DNA from: JADHUC01 sp964617665
GTDB lineage: Bacteria > Planctomycetota > Planctomycetia > Pirellulales > Pirellulaceae
Assembly: GCA_964617665.1 (NCBI GenBank)
Contig: CAZUAH010000072.1
Coordinates: 1 to 39,883, forward strand
DNA: 39,883 bases
Direction: 5' to 3'
Positions 25,397 through 34,676 of this stretch are shown piece by piece; the stretch's first letter is position 1, and each line of letters begins with the position of its first letter. The notes beneath the pieces were generated by a model. The model was not told where the DNA came from, did not search any database, and worked only from the letters and a program-made list of their open reading frames with translations. Made by a program: the position numbers and the translations under genes.

Positions 25397-27703
25397 ATGA
25401 GAGAAGACCCAGCCGAACTAGAACTGGATGGCGGTAATCAAGGTGCAGCGCATACGTTGCGAAGCGTTCTTCGATTTGTATGGGTAGTACGCCGCCACAA
25501 ACATATTGTACTGATGGCCGTGCTGGTCAGTGTTGGTTTAGGCGTCCTGAAGCTGGTATCTGACCACAATTCGCCCACCGACTACAAAGCGAGCGCGTCC
25601 CTACTGGTCCAGCAGGTTCGTCACGATACGAGGGCGGGGCCTGAGTTCGCGTCATTAGTTCCCGTAGAAACCTACGGACGAGTCTTGATCAGTGACGCGG
25701 TGCTCGGTACAGCGCTTGGAAAGATCGACCGCTTTCCGCCCGAATTGGACCGTTCAACTCCCAAAGAAAAACAACTACGACAGTTGCGTGCGATTCTCTC
25801 CGTGACGCAGGAAGAGAAGAAGCGAGCCAATCGAAACATTGTAGAAATCTCCTGTCAATCGAGAGATCAGCGTGCTCCTTCAATGATGATTCGCGCCGTT
25901 ATCCAGTCCGCTCAGGAATTCTTGGACGAAACCCAAAAGAGCGTTTCCGTAGAACTGGTCACATCGCTGGACAACGAGCGAACTGACTTGGAGGAACGTC
26001 TCTTTAGCAAGGAACGCAGATTCCTCGAGATTCAGAAGGAGTCGGGCGAGTTCAGTGTGGGCCGTGACACACAGACCCTCCATCCAGCGGTGAGCCGGGC
26101 ATTGGATTTGAGTCAGTCCCTCACACAGGTCGAGAGTCGCCGCGTGCAATTGGAGGCTGCCTTGAGTGCCGCCCGGAAGGCGGCTCAAGAAGGTGGCGAT
26201 CTAACGTCGCACATCGAATCTCTGGCCGGCCTATTGGACCAGAGCCAGATCGCCGCGCTGATGGAGTTGGACCAACGGCCACCTCTGGCAGAGATCGAAC
26301 AAAGGCTCTTCGAAAACCAGAAGACTCTCGCATCGCTCAGCCCTTATTATGGAAATGCTCATCCCAAGGTCGTCAAGTTGCGTGAAGCGACCCGGCAGGA
26401 CGCAGAGTATCTGTCCCAAACGCGAACGAGACTGTCAAACGGTGTTCGCGATCCCGGCGTGGCGCAGCAGCTGTTAAGGGTGCTGGAAAGCAGTGTCGCG
26501 ATTCAATTAGATCAAGAATCCTCGCTGCGGCGGGCCTACGATAAAGCAGCTCACGAGGCCATGGAAATCAACGGTCGTCTGGCCGAAGTGGCAATTGCCG
26601 AACGCGAAGTCAGCCTGTTGCGCGAGATGCATACCACCGTACTGAATCGTCTTGCGGGGCTCGATGTTAACCAGCAACATGCGGAAATGCGTCTGGCGGT
26701 ACTGAACGAACCAGGACCGTCGGGAATTCCTGTCCCCAAGAATTCGCCAATCCGAATTCTCGTGATTGCCGCAGTGTTCGGTTTGGCCGTGGGGCTTGGA
26801 GTTGTTTATGGCGTGGATTTGCTGGATGACCGTTTTCAGACTCCCGAAGAAATGACCCAACAACTTGACACACCACTGCTATCGGTGATTCGGAAACTAG
26901 CAGACGAAGGGAGTACCAGTGGAATCGACTCACTGGCGGTCCATACATCGCCCAACGGAGTTGAGTCGGAAGCATTTCGCACCCTACGCACGACACTGGC
27001 CTTGAGTGGCCAGGAAAGGGACCGTCTGACAATCACTAGCGCGGAACCCTCCGACGGAAAAACAACGGTACTTGCTAACTTGGGCGCAACCTATGCGGCG
27101 GCGAGTAAACGTACGCTGTTAATTGACGCCGATATGCGACGTCCGGGACTAACCAAGCGATTTGCCATGAAAGGGCTTCAAGGATTATCTGAAGTCCTGC
27201 GTTCCGAAGACGATTTGGACAGTGCGTGCGACTCTTGCATACAGGCGAGCGGGTTTGAGAATCTGGATATCCTGCCCAGTGGCACAAGACCATCGAACCC
27301 ATCAGAGCTGATCAGCTCATCGAGATTCTCGGACCTAATCGGTTGGGCTGAATCCAATTACGATCAGGTCCTGATTGACTGCCCGCCCATACTTGCCACC
27401 AGCGATGCCGCGATGGTTGGTCGGCTCGTCGACGGAGTCGTGCTGGTCGTGCAACCGGAGAAAAATCGCCGACGTATGGTCCTGCGTGCTGCAGATAGCC
27501 TGCGAGCCGTTGAAGCAAACCTGCTTGGTGTGGTAGCTAATCGAATCGACACGGAGAAGCAGGACGGCAGTTACGGGTACGGATACGGATATGGGTACGG
27601 ATATGGGTATGGGTACGGGTACGGACACGACGACGATGAGGCCGATGACGCCGTAGCCGAAGAACCTGCACCCCCACGAATCGCACCAAGGCGTGCAGCA
27701 TAG
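25397..27703 (+). CDS. Wzc-like polysaccharide co-polymerase and BY-kinase
   Basis: About 768 aa. N-terminal Wzz domain with a membrane helix near residues 37-55, a long coiled region, and a second membrane helix near 452-475. The kinase part has Walker A SAEPSDGKTT (about 548-557), Walker A' LLIDADMRRP (about 574-583) and Walker B VLIDCPP (about 657-663). It controls chain length and couples polymerisation to export. The C-terminus carries nine Tyr-Gly pairs in a row followed by an acidic stretch HDDDEADDA, the autophosphorylation tyrosine cluster. BY-kinases usually have a few irregular tyrosines, so the regular repeat is unusual. It lies between the Wza-like and WecA-like genes. Confidence 0.93.
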   Translation: MREDPAELELDGGNQGAAHTLRSVLRFVWVVRRHKHIVLMAVLVSVGLGVLKLVSDHNSPTDYKASASLLVQQVRHDTRAGPEFASLVPVETYGRVLISDAVLGTALGKIDRFPPELDRSTPKEKQLRQLRAILSVTQEEKKRANRNIVEISCQSRDQRAPSMMIRAVIQSAQEFLDETQKSVSVELVTSLDNERTDLEERLFSKERRFLEIQKESGEFSVGRDTQTLHPAVSRALDLSQSLTQVESRRVQLEAALSAARKAAQEGGDLTSHIESLAGLLDQSQIAALMELDQRPPLAEIEQRLFENQKTLASLSPYYGNAHPKVVKLREATRQDAEYLSQTRTRLSNGVRDPGVAQQLLRVLESSVAIQLDQESSLRRAYDKAAHEAMEINGRLAEVAIAEREVSLLREMHTTVLNRLAGLDVNQQHAEMRLAVLNEPGPSGIPVPKNSPIRILVIAAVFGLAVGLGVVYGVDLLDDRFQTPEEMTQQLDTPLLSVIRKLADEGSTSGIDSLAVHTSPNGVESEAFRTLRTTLALSGQERDRLTITSAEPSDGKTTVLANLGATYAAASKRTLLIDADMRRPGLTKRFAMKGLQGLSEVLRSEDDLDSACDSCIQASGFENLDILPSGTRPSNPSELISSSRFSDLIGWAESNYDQVLIDCPPILATSDAAMVGRLVDGVVLVVQPEKNRRRMVLRAADSLRAVEANLLGVVANRIDTEKQDGSYGYGYGYGYGYGYGYGYGHDDDEADDAVAEEPAPPRIAPRRAA
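27572..27625 (+). repeat. Tandem Tyr-Gly codon repeat in the BY-kinase tail
   Basis: Nine hexamers of the form TAY-GGR encode nine Tyr-Gly pairs. The codons vary between TAC/TAT and GGG/GGA, so the DNA is only a degenerate tandem repeat, but it could still expand or contract by recombination. Confidence 0.85.
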
Positions 27704-27773
27704 GCCACCGTTTCCACGGTATAGAAGAAACAGGTCGCCCGTCGCCGCGTTGAGGATATCAGGGAGGATGTCC

Positions 27774-29411
27774 ATGGTTTGGCCGATTTGTGTTGCGGTC
27801 GCTGGAACCGCAGCGCTGAGTTTCCTGTTGACTTGGGGCGCGCGATGGTTCGCGCCGGCCGTAGGACTAGTGGACGTGCCGGACGGTGGCCGTAAAACAC
27901 ACCAGAAACCTACGCCTCTGATGGGCGGGGCAGCAATGTACTGTTCGCTGGTAGTTGTCTTTGGTTTGGTTCTGACTGCTGGCGATGGATGGTTAGATGA
28001 GCATTCCAATGCTGGCGTTGGCATCCCAATGCTACTCCTTTCGGGAGGGCTATTCTGCGTCTTGGGCTTAGTAGACGACAAATGGGGCATGCGTGCCCGT
28101 AACAAGTTTCTATGGCAGATCGTAGCCAGTCTGCCATTTGCCATCTGGGGGCAGTCGATTGAATCGGTCGAGTTTGTTAGCATCAAGATGCAGCTTGGAT
28201 TGTGGGGAGTGGTCTTCACCGTCGTATGGCTCGTCGCATGCTCGAACATCATCAATTTGGTCGATGGCCTTGACGGTCTAGCCGGCACAATCAGCTTGGT
28301 TGTGGCGATTGGGATCGCTGCATTGGCGGCACTGTCGCACCGATACGATATCGCTGTATTCGCTCTCATGTTTGCCGGCAGCATCCTTGGCTTTCTGATC
28401 CATAATTGGCCACCTGCAAGAATCTTCATGGGGGATTCGGGGAGCTTGACGCTCGGCTATCTAATCGGGGCGCTCTCCATCGAAGCCTCGATGAAGAAGG
28501 CGGCTGGATTCATGATGATCGTTCCGCTGGTGCTAATTAGTATTCCAGTCTACGACACGCTGCTGGCCATCCTTAGAAGGAAGTTGACAGGTAAGAGCAT
28601 CGCTCAAGCGGATCGGGGACATATCCACCATCGCCTACAGGACCGCGGACTGACGCGTGTCCAGAGCCTCCTGACGCTTGGTGCTTTGAGCGTTGTCATG
28701 GCCACGGTTGCGCTCGTTTCGGCCTATTCCCAGAGCGACATCCTGGCGGTCGGCCTGTGCATAACGGTCCTGGTACTGCTCACAGCCGGACGCATTTTCG
28801 GACATGACGAGGCAGGCCTCCTATTCCGACACATCAACGCAGTCAACATGCTGGTGGTCGATAACATGCGAGCATGGCCTTCGCGAATGCTTGCGGCCCG
28901 GATACCCATTTTGGCGGGCTGTTCCCAGGATGACATCTGGGAGAAGTTGTGTCGACGAGTCGACAAGTGGGGAGGTGGGAGCATAGAATTCGTGTGTGCG
29001 AATCCAAGTAGTGGGCGTCTGATCGACCGATTGAGTTGGACGCGTAGAAACGAAAGTGCCGAAGAGCCTGCGCTCACTCCGGTGTTCTCCAGAACAGCGA
29101 GCGAGCCGGAGTCCGCTGTTTCACTGCTTGACGAGGATTCGCCGACCAATTCCTGGCAGTTTCGATACTCGATCCAGCGCAACGATCACCTACAGACGAC
29201 GATTGTCGCAGAGGGGCACGTCGAGGAAGGCCTAACGACACGACGTCCGGACGACCTGTTTCGTTTGTTTGAATCGTTCTGTCGGCATTGGCCCGTCGAA
29301 GAATCGGCTGAGGAAGAGCCAAAAACAGCCGCCTCGCCGGATCCCAGTATTGCGATTCGCCCCGCCGCCTCGCAATTGGTGCACAAAGAAGCACGACGGC
29401 GGGCGGCGTAG
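27774..29411 (+). CDS. WecA/MraY-like undecaprenyl-phosphate sugar-1-phosphate transferase
   Basis: About 545 aa from ATG 27774. GGGAGG at 27762-27767 precedes it by 6 bases; an open frame upstream to 27693 lies inside the BY-kinase gene and is not preferred. Polytopic with the family motifs DDKWGMRARNKF, NIINLVDGLDGLAG, MGDSGSLTLGYLIGAL and HIHHRLQDRGLT. It would transfer GlcNAc-1-P or a similar sugar phosphate to undecaprenyl phosphate and start repeat-unit synthesis. The last ~200 residues (after about 345) are a hydrophilic extension not found in standard WecA (~350 aa), of unknown role. With WecC and GT26 in the same locus, a GlcNAc-ManNAc(A) start is plausible. Confidence 0.9.
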   Translation: MVWPICVAVAGTAALSFLLTWGARWFAPAVGLVDVPDGGRKTHQKPTPLMGGAAMYCSLVVVFGLVLTAGDGWLDEHSNAGVGIPMLLLSGGLFCVLGLVDDKWGMRARNKFLWQIVASLPFAIWGQSIESVEFVSIKMQLGLWGVVFTVVWLVACSNIINLVDGLDGLAGTISLVVAIGIAALAALSHRYDIAVFALMFAGSILGFLIHNWPPARIFMGDSGSLTLGYLIGALSIEASMKKAAGFMMIVPLVLISIPVYDTLLAILRRKLTGKSIAQADRGHIHHRLQDRGLTRVQSLLTLGALSVVMATVALVSAYSQSDILAVGLCITVLVLLTAGRIFGHDEAGLLFRHINAVNMLVVDNMRAWPSRMLAARIPILAGCSQDDIWEKLCRRVDKWGGGSIEFVCANPSSGRLIDRLSWTRRNESAEEPALTPVFSRTASEPESAVSLLDEDSPTNSWQFRYSIQRNDHLQTTIVAEGHVEEGLTTRRPDDLFRLFESFCRHWPVEESAEEEPKTAASPDPSIAIRPAASQLVHKEARRRAA

Positions 29412-29585
29412 TCGGGCGATATCCATTCGGCATCAGCACCTTTCAGTGGGCAGTAAGCGGTGTAACATACAGCTGAGCGCCCGTTTGCTCTGGTTCCGTC
29501 GCGTACAAAGACGATATACTCCCTCCCTCTGCTTATTGTCCAAGGATGCTAGCGGTTTCCGCTTTGCCTAATGAGGAAGGTGTCT

Positions 29586-30554
29586 GTGCTAGAACGCATT
29601 CTGGTAACCGGTGGGGCCGGGTTCTTGGGGTCGCATTTGTGCGAGCGGTTGGTGGATGCCGGGCATGATGTTATCTGCCTGGACAACTTTTTCACCAGCC
29701 AGAAGACGAATGTAGCACATCTGTTGGATCGGCCGAATTTCGAGTTGATTCGACACGATATCACGCTGCCTACATGGCTCGAAGTGGATCAGATCTACAA
29801 TCTCGCCTGCCCCGCCGCGCCGGGGCACTACCAGTACAATCCCATCAAGACGGTGAAGACATCCGTGGTGGGGGCGATCAACGTTTTGGGGATGGCAAGA
29901 CGTTGTCAGGCGAAGGTCCTGCAGGCGTCCACTAGCGAAGTATACGGAGATCCGGAGGTACACCCGCAGCCGGAATCCTACCGTGGCAGCGTGAATCCAA
30001 TCGGGCCTCGGGCCTGCTATGACGAAGGCAAACGCGCGGCGGAAACGCTGTTCATGGACTATCACCGGATGAACCATGTGAATATTCGCATCGTGCGGAT
30101 ATTTAACACGTACGGTCCGCGCATGCATCCGTTTGACGGCCGCGTTGTGTCGAATTTCATTCGACAGGCTTTGGCCGGCGAAGACATCACGATTTTCGGC
30201 GACGGTTCACAGACACGATCGTTCTGCTACCGCGACGATCTGGTGGAAGGAATGATCCGGATGATGGAGGGGCCAGACGAGTTCATCGGCCCTGTGAACT
30301 TGGGTAATCCCGATGAGTTCTCCATTCTTGAACTTGCCGAATTGGCCATTGAATTGACCGGGTCACTTTCCGGACTCACCCTCAACCCACTGCCTGCAGA
30401 CGACCCGAAGCAACGTCGCCCCGATATCGGGTTGGCGCGGGAGCGATTGGATTGGAATCCCTCAGTCCCATTGCGCAAAGGCTTGGAGAAGACGATCGAG
30501 TGGTTTCGATCGATTGACCTGAGTGACTACCGAGCACCAACGCCGAACTACTAA
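29586..30554 (+). CDS. UDP-glucuronate decarboxylase (UDP-xylose synthase type)
   Basis: About 322 aa. Extended SDR with GGAGFLGSHL near the N-terminus, TSTSEVYGDP-type segment (STSEVYGDPEVHPQPESY), catalytic YDEGKR, and RIFNTYGPRMHPFDGRVV. These segments match UXS more than other epimerases. It converts UDP-glucuronate to UDP-xylose or the 4-keto-pentose. The open frame reaches an ATG at 29571, but GAGGAAGG (29572-29579) fits the GTG at 29586 with 6 bases spacing, so GTG is preferred. It is 174 bases after the WecA-like gene. A UDP-glucose dehydrogenase making the substrate is not in the window. Confidence 0.92.
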   Translation: MLERILVTGGAGFLGSHLCERLVDAGHDVICLDNFFTSQKTNVAHLLDRPNFELIRHDITLPTWLEVDQIYNLACPAAPGHYQYNPIKTVKTSVVGAINVLGMARRCQAKVLQASTSEVYGDPEVHPQPESYRGSVNPIGPRACYDEGKRAAETLFMDYHRMNHVNIRIVRIFNTYGPRMHPFDGRVVSNFIRQALAGEDITIFGDGSQTRSFCYRDDLVEGMIRMMEGPDEFIGPVNLGNPDEFSILELAELAIELTGSLSGLTLNPLPADDPKQRRPDIGLARERLDWNPSVPLRKGLEKTIEWFRSIDLSDYRAPTPNY

Positions 30555-30561
30555 GCTGAGC

Positions 30562-30600
30562 CATTGGCGATTAGCGGTCAGCGATAAGCAAGAAGGAGGA
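30562..30600. repeat. Dispersed-repeat-like motif after the decarboxylase gene
   Basis: The stretch GGCGATTAGCGGTCAGCGAT (30567-30586) shows near-tandem GCGAT units and resembles GC-rich intergenic repeat debris common in planctomycetes. Only one partial copy was seen in the window. Confidence 0.3.
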
Positions 30601-30673
30601 CTTCCCACTGTCCGGGTCGGCGCATATCGGGTCGAAGCAAGTAGCAAAACGACACTAAGAGGCAACCTTAATC

Positions 30674-31690
30674 ATGACACGATACCTAGTGACAGGTGCG
30701 GCTGGTTTCATTGGATACCATGTCAGCCAGAGGCTTTTGGAACGCGGCGATCACGTCGTGGGGCTTGACGAGCTAAATGACTACTATGACCTGCAACTGA
30801 AGAAGGATCGGTTGGCACGACTGCAGGGCGAGCGTGGTTTTCAGTTTGTGCAGATGGATCTGGCCGACCGGCGCGGCATGCCCGATCTGTTCCAGGAGAA
30901 TCAATTCGATGTCGTCATTAATATGGCGGCACAAGCGGGCGTGCGCTATTCGCTGGAGAATCCCCATGCCTATGTGGACAGCAATCTTGTAGGGTTCGTC
31001 AATATCCTTGAGGGATGCCGACATCACGGCGTCAAGCATCTGGTCTACGCTTCGTCCAGTTCGGTTTATGGTGCCAACACGAAGATGCCATTCTCGGTCC
31101 ACCACAACGTGGATCATCCAGTCAGTCTGTACGCTGCGTCGAAGAAGGCGAATGAGCTGATGGCGCACACCTATAGCCATCTATTCCGTCTGCCCACAAC
31201 GGGGCTCCGCTTCTTCACGGTGTACGGCCCGTGGGGAAGGCCGGATATGGCGCTATTCCTGTTCACCAAAGCAATCCTCGAAGGCCGACCGATTGACGTT
31301 TACAATCACGGCAAGATGCAGCGGGACTTTACGTACATCGACGATATTGTTGAGGGTGTCATCCGTGTGGCGGACCGCATTCCCGAGCCGAATTCCGAGT
31401 GGTCGAGTGATCAGCCAGATCCTGGCACGAGTCTAGCGCCGTACAAGCTCTACAATATCGGCAATAATCAACCGGTGGAATTGATGCACTTCATCGAGGT
31501 GCTGGAGAAATGCTTGGGGAAGACGGCTGACAAGAACATGATGCCCATACAACCGGGCGACGTGCCGGCAACCTACGCAAACGTGGATGACTTGATGGAA
31601 GACGTTGGCTTTCGACCGGCCACAACCATCGAAGAGGGCATCGCGAAGTTCGTCGACTGGTATCGCGAGTACTACGGAACGCGAGACTGA
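30674..31690 (+). CDS. UDP-glucuronate 4-epimerase
   Basis: About 338 aa, extended SDR. Motifs: GAAGFIGYHVSQRLLERG, INMAAQAGVRYSLENPHAY, SSSSVYGANTKMPF, catalytic YAASKKANE, and FFTVYGPWGRPDMALFLFTK with DFTYIDDIVEG. These are diagnostic for UDP-glucuronate 4-epimerase (CapI-type), giving UDP-galacturonate. Together with the preceding decarboxylase it uses UDP-glucuronate, so the polymer may contain xylose- and galacturonate-type units. It is 119 bases downstream of the decarboxylase gene and the last gene of the locus here. Confidence 0.93.
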   Translation: MTRYLVTGAAGFIGYHVSQRLLERGDHVVGLDELNDYYDLQLKKDRLARLQGERGFQFVQMDLADRRGMPDLFQENQFDVVINMAAQAGVRYSLENPHAYVDSNLVGFVNILEGCRHHGVKHLVYASSSSVYGANTKMPFSVHHNVDHPVSLYAASKKANELMAHTYSHLFRLPTTGLRFFTVYGPWGRPDMALFLFTKAILEGRPIDVYNHGKMQRDFTYIDDIVEGVIRVADRIPEPNSEWSSDQPDPGTSLAPYKLYNIGNNQPVELMHFIEVLEKCLGKTADKNMMPIQPGDVPATYANVDDLMEDVGFRPATTIEEGIAKFVDWYREYYGTRD

Positions 31691-31743
31691 ATTGCCGAAA
31701 CGCTGTTGACCCCCCAGCCGCAATCGACTACCGTTCGCGCGCC

Positions 31744-32826
31744 ATGTCCCCCTTAATTCGCAGCTTCGCGCTCGCCCTTTGTCTCGCTTCCGTTTTCCAG
31801 CCGGCATTTGCGGCGGAACTCCAGAAGGGAGTTGGGGAAGGTGTATTGGTGCTGCGGAACGGCCAAGTCCTGCTTGGCGGCATCACCCGCGTTGGCGACA
31901 AATTCGTTGTCACGCTTGGCCAGAAGGGCGAACTGCGGATCCCCGTCCATGATGTCGAGATGCATTGCCGCAATCTCGATGAGGTATACCAGCGGAAACG
32001 GCTGCCGCTCAAACGGACAGACGTCTCCGGGCATCTGGACTTGGCCGACTGGTGCATACGGCATTCGCTTCTGCCTCAGGCTGCCGACCAACTGCTGGCA
32101 ACGATAGCAGTCCAAGCGGATCATCCACGAGTCCATTCGCTTGAGCGTCGTCTGCAGACGGCCGTCAGCAGGCCTCTTCCCACGCTGCGAACCGAGCGAC
32201 AAAAGAGTCCATCGGTCAGTCTGGACGAACTAGAACGCACCATGCGCGAGTTGCCGGAAGACGTCGTCCAAAAGTTCACGGCCGACGTACAACCACTGCT
32301 CGTCAACCGCTGTGCTAGTAACGCGTGCCACGGTGCGGGGGCGGAGTCGGAATTTCGTCTGGTGCGGCCGTCTTGGGGAAAGACACTTACCAGGCGTTTC
32401 ACCCAGCGAAACCTCCATGCGTCCCTCATGCAGATCGACAAGGAATCACCAGAGAGCAGCCCGCTGCTAACTGCCCCCAGTGCGCCTCACGGAAGCCTCG
32501 CGAGCGCCTTGTTTAGCGATCGCGAAAAACAACAGTTCGAGTTGCTGGCCGACTGGGTCCAGCAGGTTGTCCATCAAGAAGATTCTCCACCCGCAACCAT
32601 CGTACCGGGTCCGTCAAGTCTGCTGCAGGCCAGCTATAACGAGCCCGTTAACCTGCCTCAGGTCGAGGAAGAGTCCGCCGCAAGTGATCGATCTTCCGGC
32701 GAGAACGCTGCGCCGTCCCATGGCATGAAACGAAGTGAGCGTCAGCCTGGAGACTTCGTCCCGCGTGACCCGTTTGACCCGGAGATCTTCAATCGTCGAT
32801 TCTCGCGTCTCGACAATCGAGACTGA
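31744..32826 (+). CDS. Secreted planctomycete protein with CX4CH haem-like motif, function unknown
   Basis: About 360 aa. A signal peptide is clear: basic start, hydrophobic FALALCLASVF, then PAFAAEL, cut near residue 24. The N-terminal part is beta-rich (VLVLRNGQVLLGGITRV), then a helical segment (LADWCIRHSLLPQAADQLLAT). Residues 190-196 read CASNACH within VQPLLVNRCASNACHGAG, like planctomycete cytochrome-c-type domains that usually have CxxCH; here the spacing is CX4CH. The C-terminus is polar and Pro/Ser-rich. It may bind haem at an unusual site or be a degenerate domain. It starts 53 bases after the epimerase gene with no strong ribosome binding site and converges with the next gene. Confidence 0.72.
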   Translation: MSPLIRSFALALCLASVFQPAFAAELQKGVGEGVLVLRNGQVLLGGITRVGDKFVVTLGQKGELRIPVHDVEMHCRNLDEVYQRKRLPLKRTDVSGHLDLADWCIRHSLLPQAADQLLATIAVQADHPRVHSLERRLQTAVSRPLPTLRTERQKSPSVSLDELERTMRELPEDVVQKFTADVQPLLVNRCASNACHGAGAESEFRLVRPSWGKTLTRRFTQRNLHASLMQIDKESPESSPLLTAPSAPHGSLASALFSDREKQQFELLADWVQQVVHQEDSPPATIVPGPSSLLQASYNEPVNLPQVEEESAASDRSSGENAAPSHGMKRSERQPGDFVPRDPFDPEIFNRRFSRLDNRD

Positions 32827-32833
32827 ATCGAGG

Positions 32834-33751
32834 TTACCTCGGCGGCGCGACTCGAATGGTCGTCTTGTGTGAGCGACGGCGGGGAAGAATAGGTCGTTTG
32901 AACAGCTTCCTCCTGTCGACTGCTCCGTAATCGAGCAAGTCCAACGTGCTGCGACGGACGAGCCGGCCGGAATCGTCCAGCTCTTTCGATGCGTGAGATA
33001 CGATCCCGCCTGGTACATCGTCACAGTGGATCTCTAACGTATACGTCGAGCCCTTGGCGTGCTTCTTGACCGTGCGAACGTGTGCCGCCGTCTTGATCTC
33101 CGCCACAACTCTGTGTGGCATTTCGACGGCAATGGCATCCACCTGAGTACTTAGATGCACAGTCTTCCCTTCGAGATCCATTGACTTTGCGTCGCGTTTC
33201 AATACAAAGGGCGCCGTGGAATCACAGTAGTATATCTTGCTGAGAATCTTCTCGTCGGCGCCCTGGATGACGGACTCGAAGATCTTACACTGAACCTTCT
33301 TCTCACCTACCAGCAGTTCGCCATTGCCGATCAACTTGATGACTACGCGTTGACCGATTGTCTCGCCGTAGAGTCCGAAGTAAACCGTCCTTGGTTGTGC
33401 TACGATGCGTTTTCCGGCAACTTCCACGGTGACTTCTAGTTGCAGCGTGTAGCCGCGCTCGCTAACCTCGATCAAAGTCGTCTTGGTCTCAGTCGTGCTG
33501 ACACTCTTCAACTGGCCTCGCTCATCAAACTCTTCGGTCAACTTGCGGACTTGTATCCACGATCCGGGATTGAAGGCGCCCCAAGGATGATGTTCGCGCG
33601 GGATTAATAGCTGCTGCGCGTCCGCCGCCTGCGCAGCAGACAGTACCGTGCAGACGCACGCCAACGAGGCAATAGTGGGCTGGCGAATTAGACGCAACAC
33701 TAGTCGTAGCCTACAACGAGAGAGTGAATAATTGCCTTGCGCGCCTTCCAC
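32834..33751 (-). CDS. Secreted protein of unknown function
   Basis: About 305 aa. The N-terminus is long, but a hydrophobic TIASLACVCTVLSAAQAADAQ points to export with cleavage near residue 45. The start could be internal. The rest is beta-strand rich with many Thr/Val pairs (LKSVSTTETKTTLIEV, GYTLQLEVTVEVAGKR), and the C-terminus is very basic (RRKLFKRPILPRRRSHK). No family is recognised. It ends 7 bases from the end of the + strand gene at 31744 and is divergent from the Nudix gene at 33896. Confidence 0.65.
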   Translation of the reverse strand: MEGAQGNYSLSRCRLRLVLRLIRQPTIASLACVCTVLSAAQAADAQQLLIPREHHPWGAFNPGSWIQVRKLTEEFDERGQLKSVSTTETKTTLIEVSERGYTLQLEVTVEVAGKRIVAQPRTVYFGLYGETIGQRVVIKLIGNGELLVGEKKVQCKIFESVIQGADEKILSKIYYCDSTAPFVLKRDAKSMDLEGKTVHLSTQVDAIAVEMPHRVVAEIKTAAHVRTVKKHAKGSTYTLEIHCDDVPGGIVSHASKELDDSGRLVRRSTLDLLDYGAVDRRKLFKRPILPRRRSHKTTIRVAPPR

Positions 33752-33895
33752 GTACCAAGACGCAAACGCGGTCTTCTAATCGCATGGCATTATCTAGCAT
33801 ATTGTCGTTACAGATGGTAGGTTCGTGAATACCTCAACCGAGGGGATCTGAGTGCAAATTGAATCCGACAAATAGGATTCATAGGGGATAAACCG

Positions 33896-34435
33896 ATGCT
33901 GCAGGGTGTGCCGGATTTGTTGGCCGAGGCCAAGTACTTACGAATTGTCCGACGTGGGACGTGGGAATACGCCGAGCGAAACAACATTAGCGGCATCGTG
34001 GCCATTGTTGCTGTGACGGCCAAACGCGAACTCGTACTGATTGAACAGTATCGCCCGCCAGTCAACGGTCGCGTGATTGAATTGCCAGCGGGGCTTGTTG
34101 GCGACGTATCAGGGCAGGAGGGAGAATCGTTCGAGACGGCGGCCGAAAGGGAGCTGTTGGAGGAGACCGGATACGAGGCGAAGGAGTTGATCCGGCTCTT
34201 CAACGGTCCACCTTCGGCAGGAATGACCAGCGAGGACGTCACCTTTTTCCTGGCCACAAACGTCGAAGAGGTAGCTGACGGGGGCGGCGATGAATCCGAA
34301 GAAATCACGGTCCACACATTGCCCTTAGAAAACGTGCCGAAGTGGCTTGTCGCCCAGATCGAGGCCGGTAGACAGGTCGACCTTAAGGTCTACGTGGGTC
34401 TGTATGCTGCGCAAGAGAAGATGGAACAGAGGTAG
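33896..34435 (+). CDS. Nudix hydrolase, ADP-ribose pyrophosphatase-like
   Basis: About 179 aa. The Nudix box is ESFETAAERELLEETGYEA with the RELLEETGY core; the segment before it, IELPAGLVGD, is the ADP-ribose pyrophosphatase signature. The glycine expected six residues before the first Glu is displaced, so the box is slightly non-canonical. VLIEQYRPPVNGRVIELPAG is also typical of the subfamily. It hydrolyses a nucleoside diphosphate linked to a sugar or other group, as housekeeping. No linkage to the polysaccharide locus can be shown. Confidence 0.88.
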   Translation: MLQGVPDLLAEAKYLRIVRRGTWEYAERNNISGIVAIVAVTAKRELVLIEQYRPPVNGRVIELPAGLVGDVSGQEGESFETAAERELLEETGYEAKELIRLFNGPPSAGMTSEDVTFFLATNVEEVADGGGDESEEITVHTLPLENVPKWLVAQIEAGRQVDLKVYVGLYAAQEKMEQR

Positions 34436-34503
34436 TGGAAGGCACCAGAGTTCGGCTCGTTCGACGTAGTCGCAGCCGCATTTCACTATCCGCTCGTTGG
34501 GTA

Positions 34504-34622
<119 letters not shown>

Positions 34623-34676
34623 AAAGGAAAAGCCGGATGGATCAGGTGTCATCCGCCGGTAGACTCATCACACGAT

